Below, piece after piece: positions 1 to 10,819 of a stretch of 64,000 bases of DNA. Source of the stretch: Planctomycetota bacterium (GTDB lineage Bacteria > Planctomycetota > E44-bin39); the NCBI GenBank assembly GCA_004376375.1, contig SOJX01000127.1, positions 1-64,000 of the forward strand. Reading direction: 5' to 3'. The notes beneath the pieces are model-generated. The model saw only the letters and a list, made by a program, of their open reading frames with translations. It did not search any database and was not told where the DNA came from. The position numbers were made by a program, and so were the translations under genes. Position 1 is the stretch's first letter; every line of letters begins with the position of its first letter.

Positions 1-3000
1 TATAATAAAAGGTTATTATGCAATTGTCGTAACCGGTAACGTCAACGCTGACGGTGGCGTCACTCGATCCGGTCAGGCCCGTATACTCGATTATTCCGGT
101 CCCGGTACGGGGAGTTGCATGAGGGTCGACAAGAGCCCAGCCGCCGGCCAGGGTCCAGCCGTCCGCGTCTCCTTCGAAGCCGTCAGTGAACACATTAGAC
201 ATGGCAAAACCCGAAAAAACGTAGGCATGGCAGTGCCTGACGTATGTCGCGTTGGGACTGAGACCCGTTTCAATCGTTGTTGCCACGTCCACGCCCGTCG
301 CGGCTACAACGGCCTCCGTTCCGTTATCGTGGACTTCGTAGCCGTCCTCGCCGGTGACGTCGTCCCACGCCCAGGTTAGCGTCGTGCTCGAGCAGTCGAT
401 ACACCTGAAGTTCGAAGGCGGACCGGGGTAGGTTGCATAGGTTGTAACCGAGCTGTTGGCTGTCCACTCGCCGTCCCAGCTCTGCGCCCGTGCCTTAAAC
501 CAGTACGCAGTCTCGAACGCGAGGCCTGTAATGTTCCACAGATAATCTGTTGTGTTAGTTCCTTCAGACGTCCAGGCCCCGGGCGCACCGCCGGAATCGG
601 GCGCGCGGAAAAGCTCGATAACCGTGTCGCCGGGGTTGGTTGCGTTATCGACCTGCACGTCGATAAAATCCGAGCCCCTGTCGACGAACGTGCTCGTGGT
701 GTTGGTCATTACCGGTACAACGGGCATCGTGCCATAAAACGACGAAGATGTGGGTGTGTCTTCCCTGGCGTCGCCGTTGCGCCAGGACACGCGATACTCG
801 TACGTTGTGTTTGGTGAAAGTCCGTTGTCTGTATAAGTATTCGACGCGAGCCATCCGGAATCATCACCACCGCTGGCACCTGAAATCCATTCGAAAAATA
901 CAGCGGTCGAACCGGCATACGCGTTCGGCGGTGCGTCACAGGACATACTTATCTGGCTGTCAGTGCGACCGGTAAAGCCGAAACCCGTGGGCGGACCGGT
1001 AAGAGTGTAATCCGTATCGGACGCGCTCGGCGTATCCGGCACACCGTCGCCGTTTCTCCATACCGCGCGGTATTCATAGCTCGTATTTGGGGAAAGACCG
1101 ACGTCGGTATAGGTGTTTGTAGTCAGCCAGGCGGAATCGGCAGCGCCGCCGCCGCCCGCGACGAAATCAAATAATATCGCCGTGGAATCGGCATAAGCAT
1201 TCGGTGGCGCATTCGAGTCCATAGTAAGGGAGTTAGCAGTCCAGCCCGTAAAACTGAAACCGGTCGCCGGCCCGGTGAGGGTGAAAGCTTTAGCCGAAGG
1301 TGAAGCACTGGTAAAGGTTGCTGCCAGCCCGTCGACATCAATTTTCACGTGGTCGAATACCACTACCCCATCCCAGCCGCCTGCATCAACGGAGCACTTG
1401 ATGTAAAGCCTTATATTTATCGCGCCCGAAGAATTTACGTAATCGTTAGACCATCCGGAGTCCTTGAACCTGACAATCGGGTTGTTCGAATTGCTGTCAG
1501 TGAAATTGTCCCATATCTGGCTTTCAGCGCAGTCGCGGAACAGGGTCGGCCTGAAGGTGGTGAAGAAGTTACCACCCATCGGCTCCCATGAAGTGGTCGT
1601 AAAATTGTAAATCTGGATAACAGCTTCATCTATATACTGGACCTCTATTGGCTCGTCGGTCGGGGTATTCAGCGTGTTGTGACCGGTGAAAAAGACTTTT
1701 GCGGTATATGAAACGTTTGAAATATCCGCGCCCGTAAAGCCGGTGCTTGAGATATCGAACGAAAACTCGGCCCAGAACTCCACGGGATCAATTATCGGGA
1801 AATCCTGCTTCTCGAACGACCAGTATGAGGCGTTGTCTTCTGACTGGAGATTGGACAGAGCTTCCCCGTTGTTGACCATGCTCTGGTCCGGGTTGGAGCC
1901 AGGTTCGGCAGAATTCGGATAAATGTCGGTATAGGAACCACCGACCCCGTTGAAAGCGTGGCAGTGTCTTACGTAAGATGTATTCGGGCTGAGACCTGTT
2001 TCAACGGTTGTAACAGTATCGGCGCCGGTTCGAGCAACCACGGCCTCTGTAGTATTATCATGCACTTCAAAGCCGTCTTCGCCGGTTACGTCTGTCCATT
2101 CCCATGTGAGCGTCGTGCTCGTACAGTCTGCGCACCAGAAGCTCGAAGGCGGGCCGGGGTAAGTTGTATAAGTGGTAACCGAACAGTTACCGGTCCATAT
2201 CCCTGCATGGTTTTGTGCGCGGGCCTTGAACCAGTAGGTGCTTTCCGCGGCAAGACCTGTAACGTTCCACAGATAATCAGTAATATTTGTTCCTTCCGAA
2301 GTCCATGCGCCGGGAACGCCGCCCGAGTCCGGCGCGCGGAAAAGCTCGATAATCGTACCGCCGGGATTGCTTGAATTGTCAACCTGCACGTCGATAAAAT
2401 TCGAGCCCCGGTCGGTGAACGTGTTTGCTGTATTATCCATGTACGGAATAGCCGCCAGCGTACAGGCCTCGGCGACATTGGATGGTACGCTGAACTCCTT
2501 GACCTTGCCTCCAAGCGGAACGGCGATAACCGACGGGCAGCGGGCATAAGCCGTGCCCGAAGTCAGTCTTCTGAACATAACGCGGACCGTGTGGCTGCCG
2601 GCCGCCAGATAGAGACGCCTCATCGCCACAAACGACGCGCGGTCAGTAGTACTGTCACGCTCATAATATCCCATCTCACCCAGTACGGTTGTGCCGCTTG
2701 CGCAATCGTGCTCAAGCCATGCGAACGGCGTCCATGTGGCCGTGGTCGTTGAGGTTCCAAGGCCGCAAGAACCCATAATCAGGTAATTCTGCGGCGTCGT
2801 GACCGTGAACGTCCTTGTTGCCGCGGGCACTCCCGTCGCACTCGTCGTGCTCTGTTCAGTATAGAGGGCGTTATCCGCATAACCGTCCCATGTATAATCG
2901 TTCAAACGTATCGCTGCCAGATGGACGTTCCTGTCGTAGCTCGTCCAGCCGAGAGTAGAGTGATGCTGGTCTTCAAGCGTGACATCCGACGAAATCCCCT

Positions 3001-6000
3001 TCAGAACTGAAAATCCGCCGTTGGTGTACCACTCGACGGCGTTGTACGGGTCTCTAGCGCTGTAGGTCAACTCGTTGCTGCCGTCGTACAGGCGGGAATA
3101 GGCCAGGTATCCGGTTGCAGGCTGATCATGCCGGAAATTGCTGGAGTGGATTATCCAGTAATCATCACCGGCGCCGGCCGGCGATACCGTCAAACCGGTA
3201 TGCCTGACAAATGAAGCCGACGTTGTTGAAGCCTGCGTAAGGTTATCGACGTTATAGTCGTTCGAAGAAGACAACTGAATGGCAATTATCGCCGCGTTCT
3301 GCGCAGCCGTGATATAAGTGGTGCCGGTGCTGCTCTGTATCTGCAACTGATACTTGTAGTCGTCAGAACCGCTTGCGGTTAGAATTTCAGTCGAGATGAA
3401 CGAGTGAAAATAATTGTCCGTTTCTTCCATTGCGTAATTAAGCTCATTCGTCTCGTCGCGGACAAGGCGGAACTCGCCATAGGCGCCCAGAGAAGTACTT
3501 GCCTTGGCCTGCATCGCGGCGATTACGAGATAGTCGCCTGCTTCGGGCTGTGTCATACTCAGCGTGCAGACGTTTGACCACACAGTGCTCGACGTCGTGC
3601 TTATTTCTCCCAGGGTCTCAGAATAATAGCAGGTTAGCGGATCGCGGGTCCAGTATGACATTATATACCGGCGATAGGTCGTGTTGGGCTGAAGACCCGT
3701 TTCAACGGTACTGACGGCACCAGCGGCAATGTCTGATACGACGGCACCATCCGTGTCTGCGTCATAAATTATGTATCCATCGCCGCCGAGGCTGTTCCAG
3801 GACCATTCGAGCGTATCGCTGGTGCAGTCAGTATTGCGGAAATTGGTCGGAATGCCGGGCTCCGTGGTCCATACCGTAACGGAGCAGCAATCCGTCCATA
3901 TGCCGACCCAGTTCTGCGCACGCGCCTTGAACCAGTAGGACCTGTCATAATCGAGGCTCGAAATACTCCATGAATAACCGGTGGTCTGCGTGCCCGCGGA
4001 CGTGTATGCCTCGGTCGGCCCCGCGGCGTCGCCTCCCGCATAAAAGAGCTCCATTGCCGTATTGGGCGGGTTGCCGTACAGATCGACCATTGCGGTAATG
4101 CTGGAGTTTGACTCGTCGATGAACGTTGCAATTGTATTATCCATTGACGGTATGGCCGCCAATGTGCACGCCTCCGCGATATTGGATTGCTCGCTGTATT
4201 CCTTGACATTGCCTCCAAGCGGAATCGCGATAACCGCGGGACAACGCACATAGTGGGTGGTTCCATTCTGCCCGTTCTTGAACATAACGCTTATCGTATG
4301 GCTGCCCGCCGATAGATACATCCGCCTCATCGCTACAAACGACGCCCGCTCAGTGGTACTATCCTGCTCATAAAACCTCATCTCGCCCAGAACGGTCGTA
4401 CTGCCCGATACGTGCTCGAGCCATGCCTGAGGATACCAACCTGCGGAAGTCGTTGCATCACCGATACTGCATGAGCCCATAATCAGGTAATTCTGCGGCG
4501 TCGTAACCGTAAACGTCTTCGTCGCCGCGGGCATTGGGGTCAAGCTGTTCCAGGTCTGCTCCGTATAAAGAGCGTTATCCGCATAACCGTTCCACGTAGA
4601 ATCACTCAGGCGCAATGCCGCTATGTGCACGTTCTTCTCGTAACTCGTACCTGAACTTCGATAATACTGGGCTTCCAGAGTAACGTCTGATGAGATTCCC
4701 TTGAGAACCGAAAAACCGCCCTGGGTGAACCACTCATTAGCGTTGTACGGATCTCTCGCGCCATACATCAACTCATTACTTCCGTCGTAAAGACGTGAAT
4801 AGCCACGCGCAGCGGTTGAGCTTTCCCTGAAATTACTGCAGTGAATTAACCAGTAATCGTCGCCGGCGCCGGGCGGTGATATCGTTATACCCGAATGCTT
4901 AACAAACGAGGCTGAAGTCGTCGATCCCTCCGTAAGATTGTCGATACTGTGGTAATTCGACCCCGATAATTGTATAGCTATTATCGCCGCGTTCTGGGCC
5001 GCCGTGATATAAGTGGTGCCGGTGCTGCTCTGTATCTGCAACTGATATTTGTAGTCGTCGGAACCACTTGCAGTGAGAACCTCGGACGATATGAAGGAAT
5101 GATAATAATTATCCGTCTCATCCATCGCGTAATTAATCTCGTTCGTCTCGTCGCGGACCAGGCGGAACTCGCCGTAGGCGCCAAAGGTAGTACTTGCCTT
5201 CCCCTGCATGGCGGCGATTATGAGATAGTCGCCGGCTTTGGGCTGTGTCATACTCAGCGTGCAGACGTTTGACCACACGGTGCTCGACGTCGTGCTTACT
5301 TCCGGCAGGTTCTCGGCATAATAGTAGACAAGCGGAAAGCGGATCCAATAGGACTTTATATAACGGCGATAGGTCGTGTTGGGCTGAAGACCCGTTTCAT
5401 CAGTGCTGAGTGCGCCTGCTGCAATATCCGATACGACAGTCGCATCGGTATCAGCATTGAATATGTCGTAGCCGTCGGCGCCGAGGCTGCTCCAGGACCA
5501 TTCGAGCGTAGTGCTGGTGCAGTCCGTGTTACTGAAACCGGTCGGTATGCCCGGCTCCGTCCTCCAGACGGTGACGGAGCAATTACCGGTCCATATGCCG
5601 ACCCAGTTCTGCGCGCGGGCCTTGAACCAGTAGGACCTGTCATAATCAAGACCGCCGACGCTCCAGGAGTAGCCGGAGGATTGCGTACCGGCCGAAATAT
5701 ATGCCTCGGTCGGTCCCGCGGCATCGCCTCCCGCGTAAAAGAGTTCCATCGCCGTATTGGGCGGGTTGCCGTTCCGTTCGACCGTTGCGGTAACGCTGGA
5801 GTTGGACTCGTCGGTGAACGTTGCAGTGGTATTATCCATCGACGGCACGACTGCGAGCGTGCAAGCCTCTACGACGTTGGAAGCATTGCTGTATTCACTG
5901 GAATCGCTTCCCAGCGGAATCGCGATAACCGCGGGACAACGGGCATAGTGAGTGGTTGAATTCAGCCCCCTCTTGAAGAAAACGGTGATTGTGTGACTGC

Positions 6001-9000
6001 CCGCGGCCAGAAACATCCGCCTCATCGCGGCAAACGATGCGCGCTCCAGATTAGAATCAACTTCATAAAAACTCATTTCACCTAATACCGTAGTACTGCT
6101 TGCGCAATCGTGCTGAAGCCAGCCGACAGGATAATAACCGGCGGTAGTCGAGGCATCACCAAGGCTGCAGGAGCCCATAATCAGGTAATTCCGCGGCGTG
6201 GTGACTGTGAAGGTCTTTGTTGCAGCAGGTGTACCGGTTGCACTATTCTGACTCTGCTCCGTATAAAGCGCGTTGTCTGCATAACCGGTCCACGCCGCAT
6301 CGCTCAGACGTACGGCTGCTATGTGATTGTTATTCTCATAACAGAAATACGAAACGTTGATCGACCGGATCTGGCCCGCCAGGGTAACGTCTGACGAAAT
6401 CCCCTTGAGTACGCTGAAACCACCCTCAGTAAACCGCTCGTTGATATCGTTATAGTGGTCGCGGATAGAATAAGTCAGTTCCAGGCTGCCTGCCAGATTA
6501 TATAAACGCGAACCTGCATATTGGGTATTGCTGGATGATCTGAAATTGGCGGAATGAACCACCCAGTAATCGTCGCTTGGGCCAGGTGGCGTTACTGTCA
6601 CAACAGAATGGTTCTGGAATGTAGCATTGTTAATTGACCCGGTGGCCTGGTTATCAATACTGATGTAACTGCCCGACGGCAATCTTATGGCTATTATCGC
6701 GGAATTCTGTGCCGCTGTTATGTAGGTGGTGCCGCTTTCACTCTTTATCTGAAGCTGGTACTTGTAGGAGGCTGACCCGCTTGCTGAAAGAACTTCATTG
6801 CTTATAAACGAGTGATAGTAATTATCGGTCTCTTCAAACGCATAATTTATAACATTTGTTTCGTCACGTACGAGGCGGAAGCGACCATACTGGCCCAAAG
6901 TCGTGGAACTCTTCGCCTGCATCGTGGCGATTACAAGAAAATCCCCTGAGCTCGGCGCTGGCATATCAAGCGTGCAGACGTTTTCCCAGACGGTGCTGGA
7001 AGTAGTGGTTATCTCGCTCAGACTTTCAGCATAGTAATACGAAGGCTTTGCCGCATAGGCCTTGATATAACGTCTGTATGTAGTGTTAATGCTGAGATTG
7101 ATCTCCTCCGTGGAGGAGGAGTCGGCGGCAATATCACTGATTACCACCGTACCTGTATCATTGTCGAAAATGTCGTAGGCGATTTCGCCGGTTACGTCGT
7201 CCCATGCCCAGGTAAGGGTCGTGCTCGAGCAACCGGCGCACCTGAAATTCTGCGGATTGCCCAGCATGTTAAACTGCTGGGTTCCGCTCCACGCGCCACC
7301 GTTGCCCACCTTGTCCCTGAAACATATGCGCCAGTAGTACGTCATGCCCGGACTCAGGCCCGCGCCGCCATACGTGATTTCCGCACAGTTCTCACCAACG
7401 TTCACGTCGGACATGGATACCCAGCCGGTATCCCACATTTCAGCGCCGTCGCCCCAGTTGTTGTCGTCGCCCACCTCGATTTCATAATCGACGCCAATAC
7501 CGAACGTATCGTTATACGTCGCCTTGAACTCGGGCGTGTAGTCCGTCAAGCCCGCGGGATCGACCCTGTCCTCGCAGTAGCAGGGGTTGGGCGCACTCGG
7601 CGCAGAGGCGTCATAGTTGTATTCAAACGTGACTACGCCTGAATTCTTCCCGCTTGTATCGTGGGCCATTACGAACAGATAATACGTCCCACCGGAAGAG
7701 ATATCCGGAGATACTGTCCAGCTCTCACAATCGTTGTCGCCCGCGTCGGCAATCCACACCCATGAGCCGGTGTCCCACTTGTAATAGAACCCGTCCACGT
7801 CTTCCGTGCCCAGCTCTGAAGAATTGAACTCGAAGTACGGGTTGGCGTCATTGCTCCAGATGCCGCTGCTGAATGCAGTGCCTTTACCGGAGGAATCCCA
7901 GGCGTTTATCGTCGGCGTCGGGGGAAGTTCCGGCCCGACCGCGACGCAAATACACCAGCCGTCGTCGTCCTTTGCAAGACCTTCAAGTTGAGTAGTGCCA
8001 CCCAGCAGATTCGTCCACGCGGTCCCGTCGTATTCCATTACCGCAAGGTCCGGGTTTGTATCATAATCTTCTATCGCCAGAAGAAGCTTGCCATTCGGCA
8101 TCGGATACAGGAAAAAACTGGCAGCATATCCGAGTGTGGGATCGGTAGCGTCTGCGCCAAGACTCCAGGTCTGTCCCTGGTTAGCGGAATAATACCAGTC
8201 CAGAGAATTATCGTTGTAATCACAATAAATTAGAACAGGCTGATACGTCCCGCTGTCGTTGTACCATCCGACTGCAACAGGCAGTGTGTGATACTGCAAG
8301 TCGGGTCTATAACTGGCTGCATCCAGGTTTTGTCCATCTGCAAACGTGTCGCCGCCGCTCCATCTTGCCGCACCGTACAAGCCGTATGTAACAAGGCTGT
8401 CCTCAACAAACCCGGCTACAATCTTGTCGGAACCGGGCTCGCATGCAAGGTCGACGGCATAAAGCAGGTCGGTTGAGCCGATATCATAGCTGAATTCACC
8501 ATTCCAGGTTCCGCCTCTCAAATACCAGTACTTGAGGCCTGCCGAGGTCGCGCCGTATGCAACGACAAGGTCGCCGTCTCCGCCTTCCTCGTAGCAGGCA
8601 TCGAAACACCGGTGGTACATTGTTCGACCGTAATTACTGAACTGCCTGTCCAAAGTAGTAGACCATCCGGAGCCATCCCATATGGCAACACAAATGTATC
8701 TGGCTGTAGAATATGTGCTGGAAGATGCAGTAGAATAAACTAACGCAACCTCGTTTGAGTTGGGTTTCGGTACAAGAGTAATCCATGCCCGGTAATTGTT
8801 AGTGTCGCTTAGCTCCGTTGCATCGTCAATTTCAATTTCACTTGAAAGCACGCCGTCGATATATGTCCTGTAACACAGCCTATAGGAATTATTCTGGTAC
8901 ACAATTAAGCCGTCCCCGGAAAGCTGCTCATAGGCAATATCAAAGGGTTGGCTGTCAATATCATCTTCCAGGCCTGCTATGGCGGTTCCACCGTTCGTTA

Positions 9001-9334
9001 TCTGGTAAGTGTAACTTCCAGCGGTCCCGCTCGCGTTGTAAAGATAAAGCGCATCTCCACCAATATAGAAGTGGCCGATAAGATACTCAGTTTTTAGCGG
9101 ATGCGCCCTCGCGATAATCCTGGAAGCTTCATCCGGAGGCCCGGCCGGCGAAGTGAACTCGGATGAAATATCTGTGCCGTTATACCACCTGAAATGATGA
9201 TTGTTCGCTGTAGGCGTACTTACGCTGGGCGACCAGGCAATCAGAACATTCTGCCGTGGTTGGCCTGCAAACGCCGGAGACGCAGCGAAAAATGTCAGGA
9301 AAAGAACCGCACAGACGATAGTAACGTTTCTCAT
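1..9334 (-). CDS. Giant secreted fibronectin-III-like repeat protein (partial, C-terminus beyond window)
   Basis: One reading frame runs from an ATG at 9334 to the left edge without a stop, at least 3111 codons; the C-terminus is missing. It opens with a signal peptide (MRNVTIVCAVLFLTFF, then a SPAFA cleavage region). Roughly 400 residues follow that resemble a beta-propeller with a BNR/Asp-box-like motif (NQGQTW). Then come many FN3-like beta-sandwich units with hallmarks STTLTWAW, TGLSPNTTY and SYWFKARAQNW, alternating with larger beta modules that begin near YYYAE. Three large modules recur about every 1.7 kb (565-570 residues). It is paralogous to the divergent gene at 10820 throughout. 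Probable surface or extracellular adhesion/structural protein; no enzymatic motif seen. The promoter at 9455-9483 fits this start. Confidence 0.85.
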   Translation of the reverse strand, partial: MRNVTIVCAVLFLTFFAASPAFAGQPRQNVLIAWSPSVSTPTANNHHFRWYNGTDISSEFTSPAGPPDEASRIIARAHPLKTEYLIGHFYIGGDALYLYNASGTAGSYTYQITNGGTAIAGLEDDIDSQPFDIAYEQLSGDGLIVYQNNSYRLCYRTYIDGVLSSEIEIDDATELSDTNNYRAWITLVPKPNSNEVALVYSTASSSTYSTARYICVAIWDGSGWSTTLDRQFSNYGRTMYHRCFDACYEEGGDGDLVVAYGATSAGLKYWYLRGGTWNGEFSYDIGSTDLLYAVDLACEPGSDKIVAGFVEDSLVTYGLYGAARWSGGDTFADGQNLDAASYRPDLQYHTLPVAVGWYNDSGTYQPVLIYCDYNDNSLDWYYSANQGQTWSLGADATDPTLGYAASFFLYPMPNGKLLLAIEDYDTNPDLAVMEYDGTAWTNLLGGTTQLEGLAKDDDGWCICVAVGPELPPTPTINAWDSSGKGTAFSSGIWSNDANPYFEFNSSELGTEDVDGFYYKWDTGSWVWIADAGDNDCESWTVSPDISSGGTYYLFVMAHDTSGKNSGVVTFEYNYDASAPSAPNPCYCEDRVDPAGLTDYTPEFKATYNDTFGIGVDYEIEVGDDNNWGDGAEMWDTGWVSMSDVNVGENCAEITYGGAGLSPGMTYYWRICFRDKVGNGGAWSGTQQFNMLGNPQNFRCAGCSSTTLTWAWDDVTGEIAYDIFDNDTGTVVISDIAADSSSTEEINLSINTTYRRYIKAYAAKPSYYYAESLSEITTTSSTVWENVCTLDMPAPSSGDFLVIATMQAKSSTTLGQYGRFRLVRDETNVINYAFEETDNYYHSFISNEVLSASGSASYKYQLQIKSESGTTYITAAQNSAIIAIRLPSGSYISIDNQATGSINNATFQNHSVVTVTPPGPSDDYWVVHSANFRSSSNTQYAGSRLYNLAGSLELTYSIRDHYNDINERFTEGGFSVLKGISSDVTLAGQIRSINVSYFCYENNNHIAAVRLSDAAWTGYADNALYTEQSQNSATGTPAATKTFTVTTPRNYLIMGSCSLGDASTTAGYYPVGWLQHDCASSTTVLGEMSFYEVDSNLERASFAAMRRMFLAAGSHTITVFFKRGLNSTTHYARCPAVIAIPLGSDSSEYSNASNVVEACTLAVVPSMDNTTATFTDESNSSVTATVERNGNPPNTAMELFYAGGDAAGPTEAYISAGTQSSGYSWSVGGLDYDRSYWFKARAQNWVGIWTGNCSVTVWRTEPGIPTGFSNTDCTSTTLEWSWSSLGADGYDIFNADTDATVVSDIAAGALSTDETGLQPNTTYRRYIKSYWIRFPLVYYYAENLPEVSTTSSTVWSNVCTLSMTQPKAGDYLIIAAMQGKASTTFGAYGEFRLVRDETNEINYAMDETDNYYHSFISSEVLTASGSDDYKYQLQIQSSTGTTYITAAQNAAIIAIQLSGSNYHSIDNLTEGSTTSASFVKHSGITISPPGAGDDYWLIHCSNFRESSTAARGYSRLYDGSNELMYGARDPYNANEWFTQGGFSVLKGISSDVTLEAQYYRSSGTSYEKNVHIAALRLSDSTWNGYADNALYTEQTWNSLTPMPAATKTFTVTTPQNYLIMGSCSIGDATTSAGWYPQAWLEHVSGSTTVLGEMRFYEQDSTTERASFVAMRRMYLSAGSHTISVMFKNGQNGTTHYVRCPAVIAIPLGGNVKEYSEQSNIAEACTLAAIPSMDNTIATFIDESNSSITAMVDLYGNPPNTAMELFYAGGDAAGPTEAYTSAGTQTTGYSWSISSLDYDRSYWFKARAQNWVGIWTDCCSVTVWTTEPGIPTNFRNTDCTSDTLEWSWNSLGGDGYIIYDADTDGAVVSDIAAGAVSTVETGLQPNTTYRRYIMSYWTRDPLTCYYSETLGEISTTSSTVWSNVCTLSMTQPEAGDYLVIAAMQAKASTSLGAYGEFRLVRDETNELNYAMEETDNYFHSFISTEILTASGSDDYKYQLQIQSSTGTTYITAAQNAAIIAIQLSSSNDYNVDNLTQASTTSASFVRHTGLTVSPAGAGDDYWIIHSSNFRHDQPATGYLAYSRLYDGSNELTYSARDPYNAVEWYTNGGFSVLKGISSDVTLEDQHHSTLGWTSYDRNVHLAAIRLNDYTWDGYADNALYTEQSTTSATGVPAATRTFTVTTPQNYLIMGSCGLGTSTTTATWTPFAWLEHDCASGTTVLGEMGYYERDSTTDRASFVAMRRLYLAAGSHTVRVMFRRLTSGTAYARCPSVIAVPLGGKVKEFSVPSNVAEACTLAAIPYMDNTANTFTDRGSNFIDVQVDNSSNPGGTIIELFRAPDSGGVPGAWTSEGTNITDYLWNVTGLAAESTYWFKARAQNHAGIWTGNCSVTTYTTYPGPPSSFWCADCTSTTLTWEWTDVTGEDGFEVHDNTTEAVVARTGADTVTTVETGLSPNTSYVRHCHAFNGVGGSYTDIYPNSAEPGSNPDQSMVNNGEALSNLQSEDNASYWSFEKQDFPIIDPVEFWAEFSFDISSTGFTGADISNVSYTAKVFFTGHNTLNTPTDEPIEVQYIDEAVIQIYNFTTTSWEPMGGNFFTTFRPTLFRDCAESQIWDNFTDSNSNNPIVRFKDSGWSNDYVNSSGAINIRLYIKCSVDAGGWDGVVVFDHVKIDVDGLAATFTSASPSAKAFTLTGPATGFSFTGWTANSLTMDSNAPPNAYADSTAILFDFVAGGGGAADSAWLTTNTYTDVGLSPNTSYEYRAVWRNGDGVPDTPSASDTDYTLTGPPTGFGFTGRTDSQISMSCDAPPNAYAGSTAVFFEWISGASGGDDSGWLASNTYTDNGLSPNTTYEYRVSWRNGDAREDTPTSSSFYGTMPVVPVMTNTTSTFVDRGSDFIDVQVDNATNPGDTVIELFRAPDSGGAPGAWTSEGTNTTDYLWNITGLAFETAYWFKARAQSWDGEWTANSSVTTYATYPGPPSNFRCIDCSSTTLTWAWDDVTGEDGYEVHDNGTEAVVAATGVDVATTIETGLSPNATYVRHCHAYVFSGFAMSNVFTDGFEGDADGWTLAGGWALVDPHATPRTGTGIIEYTGLTGSSDATVSVDVTGYDNCIITFYY

Positions 9335-9454
9335 GATACACCCTGAATGGTTGACAAAGCCTGGAATAAGGCTGTTTCAATTCCCCGGGTAATGGTGCCC
9401 TTAATACACACTCTCCCTGTACAGTGACACCTTTATCCCCATTGCATACATACA

Positions 9455-9483
9455 AGTATAACATATGAAAACGGTTCAGGCAA
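9455..9483 (-). promoter_or_regulatory. Sigma-70-type promoter for the minus-strand giant gene
   Basis: On the minus strand TTGCCT (9478-9483), a 17-bp spacer and TATACT (9455-9460) form a good -35/-10 pair. It would start transcription about 115 bases before the ATG at 9334. Sequence match only. Confidence 0.5.
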
Positions 9484-9626
9484 GCTAGCGGATGTGATTC
9501 AAAGGCTTGAGGTTTTTCAGTTATTTCAGGGTTTACGGCTTATACCGGCCGGTTTCTCCAAAAGCGGTAATTTCCACGAACTTTCCACTGAATGGCGAAA
9601 AGACGTATTCTTTCCACCGGGAATTA

Positions 9627-9655
9627 TTGATATTTTCCGGATAATGTTGTATACT
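9627..9655 (+). promoter_or_regulatory. Sigma-70-type promoter for the Kelch lipoprotein gene
   Basis: TTGATA (9627-9632), a 17-bp spacer and TATACT (9650-9655) lie about 50 bases before the ATG at 9705. With the minus-strand promoter at 9455-9483 this makes a divergent promoter region. The 370-base gap 9335-9704 holds nothing else recognisable. Confidence 0.5.
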
Positions 9656-9704
9656 TGAAAAATATGCCGCATATCCCATCCGGCCGTCAGAAAAAGGTTT
9701 GACC

Positions 9705-10787
9705 ATGCTGAATAAACAAAAGAGCATTTCGGTCTTCCTGGTAATTCTTCCGGTTCTTGCCTGCCTGTCTTCATGCGGCCCATCGGGCATCGCCATAGCG
9801 ATTGCATCCGGCGTGGGCGGCGGCGGCGCGGCGGCCGCGGCCGGCGGCGGAGGCAAGACCAGTTTCGTGTATGTCCCCGGAACAGGCACATACACGGGAA
9901 CCGGTACCGCGACCGGCTGGACACAGGAGTTTCCCTCGAACAAACCCTCCGGGCGCAGGCACCATGCAATGGCGTACGACGATACAAGGTACGCGCTCGT
10001 GCTGTTCGGCGGAGAAACAGACACCGGCCTGAGCGACGAAACCTGGGTATGGAACGGCACCGACTGGACGCAGAAGTCTCTCGCCGCGAAACCCTCTCCC
10101 CGGCGCTCACACGCCATGGCTTATGATTCCGCGAATAACGTGGTGGTCCTGTTCGGAGGGGAAACGGATTCCGGTTTCAGCAACGAAACGTGGATATGGA
10201 ACGGAACGGACTGGGCGCCGGCATCCCCGGCAAACCAGCCCGCCGCGCGCCATTCTCATGCAATGGCTTTCGATTCGTTCTTCAATCAAGTCGTGCTTTT
10301 CGGCGGAACCACCGGCACTTTGAGCGAAGAGACCTGGACCTGGAGCGGAACGGACTGGGCCCTCGAATCGCCCGCTGACAAACCGTCTGCCCGGGTAAAC
10401 CACGCCATGGCATTCGACGGGACCCGTAACGTTGTGGTGCTTTTCGGAGGCTCCACAGGCGCGGCCGGCAGCGATGAAACATGGGAATGGGACGGTACGA
10501 ACTGGTCGCTCATACCTTCTTCAACCAAACCATCCGGCCGCGACGGCCATGCCATGGCGTTCCGTACCGACCAGAGTATAGTCGTGCTTTACGGCGGATA
10601 CACCGGCGGCGGCCTGACGAGCGATGAATACTGGGGATGGAACGGAACAGGCTGGGTGGATGCAACACCCTCCGCAAGACCTCTGGCCCGCATGGGGCAC
10701 ACTCTGGCCTATGATTCAATGCGCAATACGGTTGTTCTTTTCGGCGGTTTCGCAGGCACTCTCAGCGACGAAACCTGGGAGTACTAA
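9705..10787 (+). CDS. Kelch-repeat lipoprotein
   Basis: About 360 residues. The ATG at 9705 is preferred over an in-frame TTG at 9699 because AAAAAGG (9691-9697) sits at ribosome-binding distance. The N-terminus is a lipoprotein signal with lipobox LSSC, followed by a Gly/Ala-rich linker. The rest is six or so Kelch-type units of about 50 residues, each with HAMAYD, VVLFGG, ETW and WNGTDW elements, so a beta-propeller is expected. It sits between two divergent giant surface proteins and ends only 32 bases before the plus-strand one, so co-expression with that gene is likely. Probably an outer-membrane or periplasm-facing binding protein; the ligand is unknown. Confidence 0.85.
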   Translation: MLNKQKSISVFLVILPVLACLSSCGPSGIAIAIASGVGGGGAAAAAGGGGKTSFVYVPGTGTYTGTGTATGWTQEFPSNKPSGRRHHAMAYDDTRYALVLFGGETDTGLSDETWVWNGTDWTQKSLAAKPSPRRSHAMAYDSANNVVVLFGGETDSGFSNETWIWNGTDWAPASPANQPAARHSHAMAFDSFFNQVVLFGGTTGTLSEETWTWSGTDWALESPADKPSARVNHAMAFDGTRNVVVLFGGSTGAAGSDETWEWDGTNWSLIPSSTKPSGRDGHAMAFRTDQSIVVLYGGYTGGGLTSDEYWGWNGTGWVDATPSARPLARMGHTLAYDSMRNTVVLFGGFAGTLSDETWEY

Positions 10788-10819
10788 CAATTAACTGTTC
10801 GTGAAAAGTCGTATAAACA

